Shown here: piece by piece, positions 47,633 through 56,639 of the stretch
How positions within the stretch are numbered: the first letter of the stretch is position 1
Layout of the letters: each line of letters begins with the position of its first letter
Assembly (NCBI GenBank): GCA_022749755.1
Contig: CM040450.1
Location: 10,314,913-10,378,912, forward strand
DNA length: 64,000 bases
Direction of reading: 5' to 3'
From: Azadirachta indica
Lineage: Eukaryota > Streptophyta > Magnoliopsida > Sapindales > Meliaceae
Position numbers and translations under genes: made by a program
Notes under the pieces: generated by a model
Told to the model about the DNA's origin: nothing
The model's database searches: none
What the model saw: the letters and a program-made list of their open reading frames with translations, nothing else

Positions 47633-47822
47633 TATTGAAAGAAGAATCGAAGATGGAGGAAAAATATTCTCTCTTATTAACTTGGCTTCTTACAAAAGAA
47701 GTTTAGCCTTTATATCTGAGGTCTAAATCGAAAGAAACTAACTAATAAACTAATAATAGAATCTGCCAGCTGTACAAATGAATTACTTAATAAACAACTA
47801 TTAACTAAGCTAACTCCTAATA
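47633..47822 (-). repeat. 5' LTR of copia element 2
   Basis: 190 bp, flanked on the outside by AACAG and on the inside by the primer site. Confidence 0.9.
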
Positions 47823-48099
47823 AACAGCAGCTAGAGAAGAAGAAGAAGAAACAATGGAAAAAGTGCTTAAACTCGTCTAAGAGTTAAATGAAAAGCTTCC
47901 TTCAAGCATAAGAAGTGAAGGGAATTTGGATCATCAGATCAACAAGCTGAAGGGTTTGAAGGTTTATTCAACTTCTACACGTACGCGTGGCTGTAATGGA
48001 CAATTGGAAGAGATTAAGTGCAAGCTTGAACGTTTCAAGATACGAACAATGCAACAGGGAGGAGGAGGAGGAGGAGGAGGAAAAGACGAGCAGTAAAGC

Positions 48100-49400
48100 T
48101 ACTTAACAAATAATTTACTTCTAGTCGAGATTAATGGTAGATTTTAATTCTAAAATTTTAAATTCTTTTGTTCATTCAATTGTGGAATTGAGAGCCATTT
48201 TATTTTTGTAACTCTCAGTTTCAAATGTATTCTTATATTCAATGATTTTTCATAAGAAAAACGAATGATGGTATGAAAATTGAAAATTTGAAAGCATATA
48301 AAATGATGTTATGATTATGATTATGGGGATAAACTTTTCATAAGAACATTTGGACAATTATGGCAAATTTAATTAATTTGTGGTTCTTTCATTTGTTTAT
48401 ACGAAGTAGTTAATGTCGAGTACCCCATATAGGTCTTTAATTTCTAAACTCACATTAATTTTTATTATTAAAATAAATATTTTAGTGTATGTCCACGTAG
48501 GAATCATTCTCCCCTTTACATCCATTGAGCAAATTATTGGACACATCAATTTACTATAAAGTTTCTTTTTTTGAAAATCTTTTTACATAAGAATGGTCTT
48601 CAATATGCTCTTTAATAAGGTGGTTTACGTACTCTACATACTACTATTAAAGTCTAATTTCATCACTACCCAACTTATGACCTTTTAATATAAAAGAACA
48701 TCAACGCATTTTTTGTAATAGTATTTCTCATTTGAGTTTCTTTTTAATTCTTTTTTTTTTCTCTTATTTTTTAGTAATGTCCACTCCTTTCACAACAAAA
48801 AATAATCCTTACTTTTTTTAACATCATCATCGAATCAGAACTCTTGATCGTAATCAAAAAATCATTTTTCTTCTAACTTCATGCATCCTATGAATTAATG
48901 CTTCTTCACCATCCAACTTATGACCTTGTAACCAAGAGAAGCAAAATCAAATCCGTAAAAGTTCATTTTATACGTTTACCAATTGATTGTTGGTATATGC
49001 TAATTTTGTTAAATTTTCTTTTCTTTTTTTCTTCAATTGATATGTTTGAATCAAGATTTTTTTCATTAATATTTTTTAAAATTATTTTTAGTCTATGAAA
49101 TTATTTTAATCAATTATTTTTTTATTAATCTTTTAAAAGAATTAATAAAATAGTTCACATTGAGTTTTTCTATTGATATAATTTAAATATTAATTTCAAG
49201 TAATATACACCAATAAAGGATTTACACTTTTTTTTTGTGGGTAAACGTTGTCAAAACGAGGCAACTTTATTGAATTACAAGAAAGCTTAGAAAGCAAAGA
49301 ATTTACATATTAGAATTTAAGTATATACACTTGGAACTGAGAGTTACAAAAATAAAATGAGTCTCAGTTCCACAATGGAGTGCATAAAAGAATATAAAAT
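48100..49400. other. Intergenic stretch between members 6 and 7
   Basis: The first about 150 bp is the conserved family 3' region (TTCATTCAATTGTGGAATTG, GTAACTCTCAGTTTC). The last about 80 bp is the same region of member 7 inverted. Between them I see no gene; the open frame at 48,898-49,098 is low-complexity. Confidence 0.5.
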
Positions 49401-49467
49401 GTTAGAACTCAGAAATAAATTTAATCTGGATTGGATTAGAAGTTAATTATATGTCAATTAATTGGCG

Positions 49468-49797
49468 TTAGAGCTTGTCTTTGTCCTCACCATGTACCAC
49501 TACTCCTCCTCTTCCTCCCTGTTGCACTGTACGTATTTTGAAACGCCCAAGCTTCCACTTTATCTGTTTCAATGGCCCATTACCACCACGAGTCGAAGTT
49601 GAATAGACCTTCAAAACCTTCAGCTTGTTGGTGGGGTGTTCCAAGTTCACTTGATGCTCATTTCTTATGCTTGAAATGAGTTTGAGCACTTCTTCTTCTT
49701 CTTCTTCTTCCTCTTCTGCTGCTGTTGATAGTTGATAATTATTTGGAAAACTCTCTCTGGGAAAATTAGATGACTCAAGAATATTCATGTTGGTCAT
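49468..49797 (-). CDS. Short-type member of the FPQPTRPIN/RFKIRTV family, member 7
   Basis: 109 aa, collinear with member 4: M-T-N-M-N-I-L-E-S-S-N-F-P start, a Glu run (nine), V-L-K-L-I-S-S-I, S-T-S-T-R-G, R-F-K-I-R-T-V at 85-91 and G-E-D-K-D-K-L. The frame extends upstream to a TTG (49,830), but the first ATG is at 49,797. The N-terminal block survives only as out-of-frame DNA near 49,870. The promoter is damaged: relative to member 4, about 90 bp holding the GATTAGTCAA motif and TATA box are gone and a (GT)18 tract sits at the junction. Frame intact but expression doubtful. Confidence 0.55.
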   Translation of the reverse strand: MTNMNILESSNFPRESFPNNYQLSTAAEEEEEEEEEVLKLISSIRNEHQVNLEHPTNKLKVLKVYSTSTRGGNGPLKQIKWKLGRFKIRTVQQGGRGGVVVHGEDKDKL

Positions 49798-49938
49798 GTT
49801 GATAGACGACTCTAGCTGAGCCTGAGTCAACTGCAGGGTGTCGAAAATGGTTGCTGTTTAATTATTCTTGTTGCTTGAGGGAAATGAATTGGATGGAGTC
49901 AATAATTTTTATCAAGGAATTTTTATGTTAGGTATACG

Positions 49939-49940
<2 letters not shown>

Positions 49941-49976
<36 letters not shown>
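49941..49976. repeat. (GT)18 microsatellite at a promoter deletion
   Basis: A perfect GT run of 36 bp. In the paralog upstream of 35,856 the corresponding position has a short ACACAC within a TATA-containing segment, so the repeat seems to mark the deletion junction. Confidence 0.9.
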
Positions 49977-49978
<2 letters not shown>

Positions 49979-49989
49979 AGCTATTAAAC

Positions 49990-50420
49990 CTTGAAGATTC
50001 TACAGTATATTACAAGTGTAACTCATTGACATATTCCGAAGTTGATGTAGTCAAAATTAATTCCCTTAAATTTGTTCGTTGATCAAAGCAAGGTTTCTTC
50101 TCTTGCAAAATAACGAATGGACAAAGAACTTGTAGACATACTTCACAGAAGCTGCAACAGATTATTAATGAAAAGTCAAAATTAAGTTTTCCAGGTAGAC
50201 TCCATGTCACAGACGATTGGAAGGTGTGATAAATTCCCCATAAAAAATGGAAACATTTTGCTGCGAAAGTTAAAACTTCAAAGCAAAAAACTTATAGAAT
50301 CCTTCAAACGCATTTGAGCTACCTCAGAGTGTAAAATTCTACTACTCGTTTTATAATGGAGAAGAGGTCGTAAACTAAGTAATTCTTAAAGTTCCAATTA
50401 GAATTCACAATTTGGAATAT
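49990..50420 (-). promoter_or_regulatory. Upstream duplicated flank of member 7
   Basis: The complement matches 35,200-35,530: AATTTAAGGGAATTAATTTT, CTTCTGTGAAGTATGTC and TTTCCAGGTAGACTCCATGT in the same order. The open frame 50,010-50,210 is part of this flank, also open in the other copy, but shows no protein-like signal. Confidence 0.55.
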
Positions 50421-50429
50421 TGGGGCAAT

Positions 50430-51610
50430 CGACATCCCACGTCATATTATTTCTTCCACAAAAGCGTCTCAAAATCTTACTACATATAGTTGCGTGCAAC
50501 CTTTTAATTAAAGAATATTTTGACCTAATTACTCTTATCATTAGTTAAGATGCAAGACATTTATTGAAACGTGATAATATAGATTATATAGTACATAAAG
50601 ATGTAATTTGTTTTCACCATGTACTTTTTATTATTTCTGTCTGTTACTTTCATCTTTTAGTTGAGGGGTTTTTAATCTAATTCTAATAAATAAATAAAAA
50701 GTTAACTACACTATCAAAATAGGGGAAAAAAAGCTTAACATGGTTTTAAACTTCTGAATAATAAATAATATATTACTTACCATTACATCATTACATTATT
50801 TATGAAATTGATTTTATTAATTTAAAATTAATTATAATTTTTAAAAATTTTAATGTTAATACATAATTATATAAAATTAAATTTTGAATTATACGATATC
50901 TTTTTTAATTAAAAATTGATAGTATTAATTATTTTTAAATTATAATTTATTAACTTTAAATTGAAATTTTATTAATACTAATAAAAATAATTTCCTATTT
51001 TGAATATCCTTATTCTAGATATGTATTTTCAATTTTATAAATTAATATAAAATGTATAAGTGGTGTAGTGGTAAGTAGTATGTTATTCATTACCCAAGTT
51101 TAAAATTTAAATCATGGCATAGTTAAAAATATTACTTTAATTAAAGATATTTAAGTGCATTAAAATTATTTCTTTCTTGTCAAAGAGAAAAAAAAATATT
51201 AAATTACAATCATTCCGATGAAACGAAAGAAAAATATTATTATTGAATAATGGATTTCGAACAAAACATTTGTCTTTCTTCTCTTACTTTATTTTTGTGA
51301 AGAGTGATTCATAATTCACAAAGTCAGCAAGCTAGTAAGATTGTCAAGTGGGAAAATTCCGCTGAATTGGAAAGTTGAAAGCTAAAGTTGGAAGCATGAG
51401 CTGGCAATTAATTTATTAGTTAACTCGTTTTTAAGGTGTTAAAAGTAGTTAAATACTGTTAGAATTAGTTACAAAGTTGGTTGGTTGACTTAGTTATTTG
51501 TTTCAACAATTTACGTGGGTAAGTTCAAAAGAATCATATGTGAGTGTTCTGGAGGACTACCCAAGAAATGTATCCCTTAAAAAAATTCATAAATCAAGTA
51601 TATAAAAACC
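50430..51610. other. Intergenic AT-rich stretch, no gene seen
   Basis: Around 51,060-51,120 a GTGTAGTGGTAAGTAGT segment followed about 30 bp later by CAAGTTTAAAATTTAAATCA looks like a decayed tRNA-derived (SINE) head. Nothing else supportable. Confidence 0.4.
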
Positions 51611-51619
51611 ATTCAAACT

Positions 51620-51955
51620 TAGCCCAAGTGACCAATAGCTTGCACTTCTCAATGAGAGGTTGAGAAGTGTCAGTTTCGATCTTTGTCAATAGTAAGAATT
51701 TATTTTTATTTTATATGAGAAATTTACTATATATGAAATTCAAATAAGTAAGACTTATTATATTAAAATGTGAATTAACTTTCATCCTTTGTGAAAATAT
51801 ATATTCCTCTCCTATAAAGATAAACATTGCCTAAATTGAATACAAATATTCAGACAGACTACTCAATCAAAAGTTTTCGATTTTTAATAAATTTTTTAGT
51901 ATAATATTATTATATTATACATATAATATGTAGTATTAAAAAAAAATAAACAGAA
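51620..51955 (+). repeat. SINE-like repeat, copy d, with tRNA-like head
   Basis: AGCCCAAGTGACCAATAGCT resembles an A-box region, and GTCAGTTTCGATCTTTG about 35 bp downstream resembles a B-box. The body ends in the shared tail (TTTTAATAAATTTTTTAGTA, TATTATACATATAATATG) and an A-run. Confidence 0.5.
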
Positions 51956-52314
51956 AGTTTGAAGGGAAAGTTTAAAGAAAGCACGTGTGAGTGGCAAGGA
52001 GAATTTCCTTCTACGTTGTTATGAAAATTACATGCACGTTGACAAATGTGATGAAATGTGGCATATAAATTTCATAATACAAGGTAATGGGAGTGGGTCT
52101 CTGGCAGCAACAAAAAAAGATGGCTAGAGCTACGTATTTGTTGGCTTCCAATTCCATTAGGTTATTATGAAAAGTTTATCTCTTTCAAGTTATGACAACA
52201 TCATTTATTTTCTTTTATTTTTTATTTTGTATTATAAATATTGGTATTTTTCCATTGTAACAGTTGGATAATAGAGTGAAAATACATTTTTCCTTATTCT
52301 GTGTTTTATATGGG

Positions 52315-52564
52315 TTTAAATCAATCTCAATTTAAAATTTTTAATTTCAGTTTTTGACAACTTAAATTTTTTATTATAATTTTTATTAAGATTAGTGTTA
52401 ATTTTTAACACAATTACTTAAAGTTTATAATCTAAATTTTATAAATTTAAATAAAAATAAAAATATTAAAATAAAACTCATTAATATCAAACATATTCTT
52501 CAATTCTTGAATTGATAAAAATGACTAAGAATCCAACCGAAAATTTTAATTTATAAATTATTAA
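52315..52564. repeat. Dispersed repeat segment, homologous (inverted) to 32.0 kb
   Basis: Shares ordered blocks with the complement of 31,935-32,210, including AAAGTTTATAATCTAAATTT-like and TTCTTGAATTGATAAAAATG-like blocks. It continues past the MITE at 52,996 (TTTGATTTGAATAGAAACTA), which gives an empty-site comparison for that insertion. Confidence 0.55.
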
Positions 52565-52987
52565 GAGTTTGTTTGGCATAATTTTTTAAATAAAGTTTTT
52601 TATTAGAAATTTTATCTGTCAAATTTTTATAAATAAAGTTTTTGATAAAAATTCATTAGTTGTTTAATTATCACAAGTAACTTTTAAAAAAAACCTAAGT
52701 AATTATTTTAATAGATAAATTTTTATTATTTTATTTTTAAAAAATAACGTAAAATATTTAAAATAAAATAAAAATAATTTAAATAATTTTACCTTTTAAA
52801 AAAGTTAGAGAAATTCTATTATAAAAAATTTAAATTTTAGTTTTCTTTCAATAAAAAAAATAGGTATTTTAATTTTTAAAAGTCTTTTTTGGATACCAAA
52901 CAAACGACATGCAAAAATTTGAAAAGAATTTTTATCGTTAAAAAAATTCTTTTAACTAATAAAAAAATCAAATCAAATGAACACTAA
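52565..52987. mobile_element. MITE, hAT-like, about 423 bp
   Basis: The ends are GAGTTTGTTTGGCATAATTT and, complemented, TTAGTGTTCATTTGATTTGA, an imperfect inverted terminus. Flanks ATTATTAA (52,557-52,564) and ATTAATAA (52,988-52,995) form an 8-bp duplication with one mismatch. The related repeat at 32.0 kb lacks the insertion. No coding region. Confidence 0.6.
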
Positions 52988-52995
52988 ATTAATAA

Positions 52996-53700
52996 TGAAT
53001 TTGATTTGAATAGAAACTAAATCCAATTCTTACAATTTGATTTGAATTATTCACCCTTTAGTACTTGTTTGTTTTTAGTCGAGAGTTTGAATATAATTCA
53101 ATTAAATTATTTAGATAGTTTAAAGTTGATGGTTTTCTAACTTAATACTTAAAATTAGTTTGAAATCTTAATAAACTTTCTGATTATAATAAACTAAAGT
53201 ATTCTTTTAAAAATTATATATTTTTTATATAACATTTAATAAGGATATAATAAATAAAATTGTTAGGTTTTAGATATTATATTTATAAGAAGATAAATAA
53301 AAAATAAATATATTATTTAAAATTATTTATATTTATATATTAAAATTTATTCATATTTTAAATCTCTTCGTATAACCATAGGTAATAATTAAGTGCGTCC
53401 AGTTGTTTCTGCATTTCTCTTCCATGTTTCACGGAAGAATGATGGAATCACGGGTTTATACGACCATTGCACCGTGGTTCGTTTCTCGTTTCTGAAAATT
53501 GCTTTCCGAATTTTGAATAAAATAATTAATATTCTAAAACTAAGAGTCGCAAATAATATATGAATTTCAAAATTAAATCAACAGAAATAATATTTAATAT
53601 ATTAAATGTATGTAGAGAGAGAGAGAACTAAGATGTGATTATAAATTAAAATTACTCTTAATTTCACAATTGAATGAATAAAAGAGTATAAAATTTTAGA
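52996..53700. other. Intergenic stretch, no gene seen
   Basis: AT-rich remainder of the dispersed repeat, then non-repetitive sequence. A GAGAGAGAGAGA run lies near 53,614-53,626. The last about 90 bp is the conserved family 3' region of member 8. Confidence 0.45.
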
Positions 53701-53759
53701 ACCAAAAACACATTTAATCTTGATTCGAAATTTATTAAATATTTATTAATTAATTAGCG

Positions 53760-54242
53760 TTACTGCTTGTCTTTGTCGTCATCCTGTACCACTACTACGC
53801 CTCCTTCCTGTTGAACTGTCCGTATTTTGAAACGTTCAAGTTTACACTTAATCCTTTCCAATGGTCCATTAAAGCCTCGCGTGCGTGTGGAAGATGAGTA
53901 ACCCTTCAAACCTTTCAGCTTGTTGATCTGATGACCCAAATTCACTTCACTTGTTACGCTTGAAGGAAGCTTTTCATTTAACTCTGAGATGAGTTTAAGC
54001 AACTCCTCCACTGATTTTTCTTCTTCTTCTTTTTCTTCCTCTCCTGCTGCTGTTTGTAAACTCTCTGCGGACAAAGAAGGCTCAGAAATATTCATACTGT
54101 TCACGTTGGTAGGCTCTGACTCTGAGGGAAATTGCTGAATCTCCAAATCGTAGCTGTTAATTGGTGTTGTTGGCTGAGGGAATTTGTTCATGTTGACAGA
54201 AAGTTGATTGCAGGTTTCGATATTCGTGTCGTGATTTTGCAT
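53760..54242 (-). CDS. Small acidic protein of the FPQPTRPIN/RFKIRTV family, member 8
   Basis: 160-aa intact full-type member: F-P-Q-P-T-T-P-I-N at 21-29 (Arg to Thr relative to others), Y-D-L-E-I, S-E-P motifs, a Glu/Lys-rich stretch, E-E-L-L-K-L-I-S-E-L-N-E-K-L-P-S-S, N-K-L-K-G-L-K, S-S-S-T-R-T-R-G, R-F-K-I-R-T-V at 137-143 and Q-D-D-D-K-D-K-Q. The frame stays open to an ATG at 54,377, but a TATAAAT box at about 54,332-54,338 lies inside that extension, so I place the start at 54,242, whose ATG has a favourable context (GTAGCCATGC) and is the position mutated to ATA in member 6. No signal peptide or membrane segment. Best intact model of the family. Confidence 0.75.
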   Translation of the reverse strand: MQNHDTNIETCNQLSVNMNKFPQPTTPINSYDLEIQQFPSESEPTNVNSMNISEPSLSAESLQTAAGEEEKEEEEKSVEELLKLISELNEKLPSSVTSEVNLGHQINKLKGLKGYSSSTRTRGFNGPLERIKCKLERFKIRTVQQEGGVVVVQDDDKDKQ

Positions 54243-54329
54243 GGCTACGAAAAATTGATCGATGAAGGAAATGATTTCAGGCTTTCTCTTTGTATCCTTT
54301 TTCTTCAGGGTTTCAGATATGGGGTTCAG

Positions 54330-54395
54330 GCATTTATAACATGAATGGGCGTCGGAGAATCGGCAAAAGTTTTGCATTTTGACTAATCAAAATTC
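54330..54395 (-). promoter_or_regulatory. Member 8 promoter: GATTAGTCAA plus TATAAAT
   Basis: On -, TTTTGATTAGTCAAAATGCA (about 54,374-54,393) precedes TATAAAT (54,332-54,338) by about 40 bp. The TATA box is about 90 bp before the chosen ATG. Confidence 0.6.
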
Positions 54396-54439
54396 AAAAC
54401 ATTGAAACAGTACTACTGGTTCTAAACAAAAGTATACAT

Positions 54440-54900
54440 ATATTGACCTCTATCTCGTTTGATTGATGCAGTCAAATTCCGTCTAATTTTTGGGCTGATC
54501 AAGAAAAGTTTCATTTGAGGATAAGGAATAATCATTTCCCAGAAAGGGCACAAGGACTAAGAAGAGTCAAATGATAGAGCTTCGTAGCAGCGAGACTTGA
54601 TGTGTATCAATTAATACGACAAGTCACATCGATATTACTGTGTCTACACTCTTATCAAGTTTCCTGATTCTGCCATGAATTTTCCTGGAAAAATTTTCTT
54701 CTTATGGAAAATTATTATTGATTGATAAACAACTCAGATGTGATATTTTTCAACACATACAGCTGGCATCTAGATGTTTTAATTATTGCTACATAATTCA
54801 TGTGGGACTGATTTTCCATTATTATTTGTAATATAGTTCCTTCTCAAGTTTAAGACAAAAAGTAATTAATTATCTTGCGGTTGGTCCATATTTGTCAGCA
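54440..54900 (-). other. Upstream flank of member 8 shared with member 6
   Basis: Homologous to 42,347-42,480 and 37,130-37,295 combined. The continuous sequence here is the empty site that dates the copia 1 insertion. No gene. Confidence 0.6.
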
Positions 54901-55270
54901 TCGACCCATATGAGCCTTTCAGATCAAATTAATTTGTAACCATAGCAAGATTTGATAACATCTCTTTTGATTTTATGATTTCAATATTTCTTTCATGTAT
55001 GGTCTGAAAATTTATCTGTTAATGATGCAGAGAGAAGTCTTACACGATTACTTTCCCTCAATGAATCGGTTACAGCCTGGATTCAATTCTAGTAAAATTA
55101 AATATTCTAGCCACCTACTTGCCTTGCACCAATCATATTGGGGATGATGAGGAGGACGTGTAGGTGTGTGTAATAACTCTCCTTTGAATATTTGTTTATA
55201 CATTTCAATTCATTAACTAATTTTATTCATAATTAAACATTAATTGGATCAAATCCTTACAAAAATGTCA
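54901..55270. other. Downstream region of the DUF247 gene
   Basis: Probable 3' flank of the - strand gene; nothing else recognised. Confidence 0.4.
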
Positions 55271-55281
55271 CAAAAATCAAA

Positions 55282-56631
55282 TCAAAGAGCAGAATAAATA
55301 GTGAATACGGTTTGTGCAACAGTGAGGAGGAGCAAAATCAACGCAGCCAAAGCCGATATGAACGACCAAGGAGTATCAAAATACGTATACTTGAAGCTCG
55401 CCCATTGAACGTGCAAACTGTTGCGATAATAATGATGAACATCGTTGAACAGCGTTGACAAGTAGCTTAATTCAATATCAAACGCCACATCCTTTCCCAG
55501 ATTGTTGATGAGGTGGGCTACTTCTGCATCAGTTCCAAGATTATTCTCGATGATATTTCGATCACACAGATACTCAACATCTCTTGGTGTGTTCACCAGG
55601 TAATCCAACATCGTAGCATAAGTTGTCATGTGCTTGGAGCAGCCTGCATGACACTGCTCGTATGCTACACAGTTGAAGAGAAAGTAAGTCATGAAATCAT
55701 CAATGGTGATAGTGGGCATTTCAATCACTCCATGTCTGAATTTTATCACCAGGAAGCTTTCTGCCTCGGCGGGATTGAGCTTGATACCTGCTCGGCGAAG
55801 CTTTGATATTGAATGGATTTCATGAGTTTGTGTGTTTGTGTTTCCCTTTACAGGCTTTGCTTGATCGGATGGGATTAAGCTTGATCGGACCAAGTCGAGT
55901 AAGTGTCTGCCTTTGAGATTTTTGTGCTTGGCAATTTCTTCATCTTTCCTTAGCAACGCGTTGTTGAAAAATTCCAGGGCAAGAGTAGTCAAGGTTGGGC
56001 CAGATTCTTCACCAGGCAATTTTGATAAATCAAACAAATGTTCAAGAACAAAGTAGGGAATTTGATTCTCAAGTTTGAGAAAGTCTCTATAAAAAAAGGG
56101 TAAAATCCAATTCATGGTGACGATAGGATCATATGGCTCAAAATTTACCAATTTTGCAACTTTTCTGAACAATTCAATGATGAAAAGCCCATCAAGAACC
56201 AATAACTCAACCAATTCATCCGTGTTAAACTGAATGGTTTCTGAATAACATTCTCTGGCCTTCAATTCTAATGATTCCACTGCTTTCAGAAAGTCTTCCA
56301 AGACTAAACCTGTAGTAGTTTTCATTCTATTGAGCAAGGAGCCAAGATATCTCCATTTGTGCTCTTCAATCATTTGAAGATGAGGTTCACCATGATGATA
56401 AGGACCAATTGATACAATATGAGGCTGGTAAGACTTACCATTTACATCAACAAAGCTCTTGGGGGCTCTGAAAATGCAACAGGATTGCTTACCAGCTGAG
56501 TTGCTTAACAATCTTGGCGGCTCCGAGATTTTCTTGTGCATGGCTTCCAAACGATCCTTGTTTACTTCCCATATTCTGATTACATGACTGTCTTCTGCTT
56601 CTGCTACTGCTTCTGCGAAAGTGCTTTCCAT
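55282..56631 (-). CDS. DUF247 / UPF0481 family membrane-anchored protein
   Basis: Intronless 449-aa protein of the plant DUF247 family (UPF0481, At3g47200-like). Hallmarks: C-C-I-F-R-A-P (about 51-57), Y-Q-P-H-I-V-S-I-G-P-Y-H-H-G (about 68-81), H-K-W-R-Y-L, a central D-E-L-V-E-L-L-V-L-D-G-L-F-I-I-E-L segment, L-E-N-Q-I-P-Y-F-V-L, S-I-S-K-L-R-R-A-G-I near 280 and F-N-C-V-A-Y-E-Q-C. A single C-terminal hydrophobic segment (about 422-449) should anchor it in a membrane. Length and order are typical and no frame damage is seen. The start is the first ATG (56,629-56,631), giving M-E-S-T-F-A-E-A. Biochemical function is unknown for the family; some members act in grass self-incompatibility. Confidence 0.92.
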   Translation of the reverse strand: MESTFAEAVAEAEDSHVIRIWEVNKDRLEAMHKKISEPPRLLSNSAGKQSCCIFRAPKSFVDVNGKSYQPHIVSIGPYHHGEPHLQMIEEHKWRYLGSLLNRMKTTTGLVLEDFLKAVESLELKARECYSETIQFNTDELVELLVLDGLFIIELFRKVAKLVNFEPYDPIVTMNWILPFFYRDFLKLENQIPYFVLEHLFDLSKLPGEESGPTLTTLALEFFNNALLRKDEEIAKHKNLKGRHLLDLVRSSLIPSDQAKPVKGNTNTQTHEIHSISKLRRAGIKLNPAEAESFLVIKFRHGVIEMPTITIDDFMTYFLFNCVAYEQCHAGCSKHMTTYATMLDYLVNTPRDVEYLCDRNIIENNLGTDAEVAHLINNLGKDVAFDIELSYLSTLFNDVHHYYRNSLHVQWASFKYTYFDTPWSFISALAALILLLLTVAQTVFTIYSAL

Positions 56632-56639
56632 CTCTGAGG

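Larger units (their letters stand above)
42862..47822 (-). mobile_element. Ty1/copia LTR retrotransposon 2, inserted in a coding sequence
   Basis: A 4.96-kb element on - bounded by AACAG duplications (42,857-42,861 and 47,823-47,827). LTRs are 42,862-43,047 (186 bp) and 47,633-47,822 (190 bp), about 94 percent identical by eye. Their ends are unusual: TATTAGG to CTTTCAATA read on -, not TG to CA. A purine tract (GAGAGGGAG on -, 43,048-43,056) and an exact initiator tRNA-Met primer site TGGTATCAGAGC (47,621-47,632) confirm the boundaries. Coding order is gag with C-x2-C-x4-H-x4-C (46,560-46,835), protease/pre-integrase (45,520-46,470), integrase (45,278-45,915), RT (43,700-44,500) and RNase H (43,094-43,714). 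Stops and frameshifts throughout. Confidence 0.92.
42644..48096 (+). pseudogene. Family member 6, split by a copia retrotransposon
   Basis: The 5' half (about 42,680-42,861) encodes the full-type N-terminus (M-N-I-E-T-C-N-Q, F-S-Q-P-T-R-P-I-N, Y-D-L-E-I, M-N-I-S-E-P). The 3' half (47,828-48,096) encodes the Glu run, E-K-L-P-S-S, S-T-S-T-R-T-R-G and R-F-K-I-R-T-M, ending in a (GGA)8 glycine tract. A 4.96-kb copia element separates them, with a 5-bp duplication AACAG on both sides. Independent lesions exist: the ATG used by member 8 reads ATA here, and a TAA interrupts the 3' half (V-stop-E-L-N where paralogs have S-E-L-N). The gene is dead. Confidence 0.85.

Noticed and set aside
54243..54377. 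Upstream ATG of member 8 at 54,377
   Set aside because: A TATA box conserved with member 6 lies inside this extension, so transcription should start downstream of that ATG.
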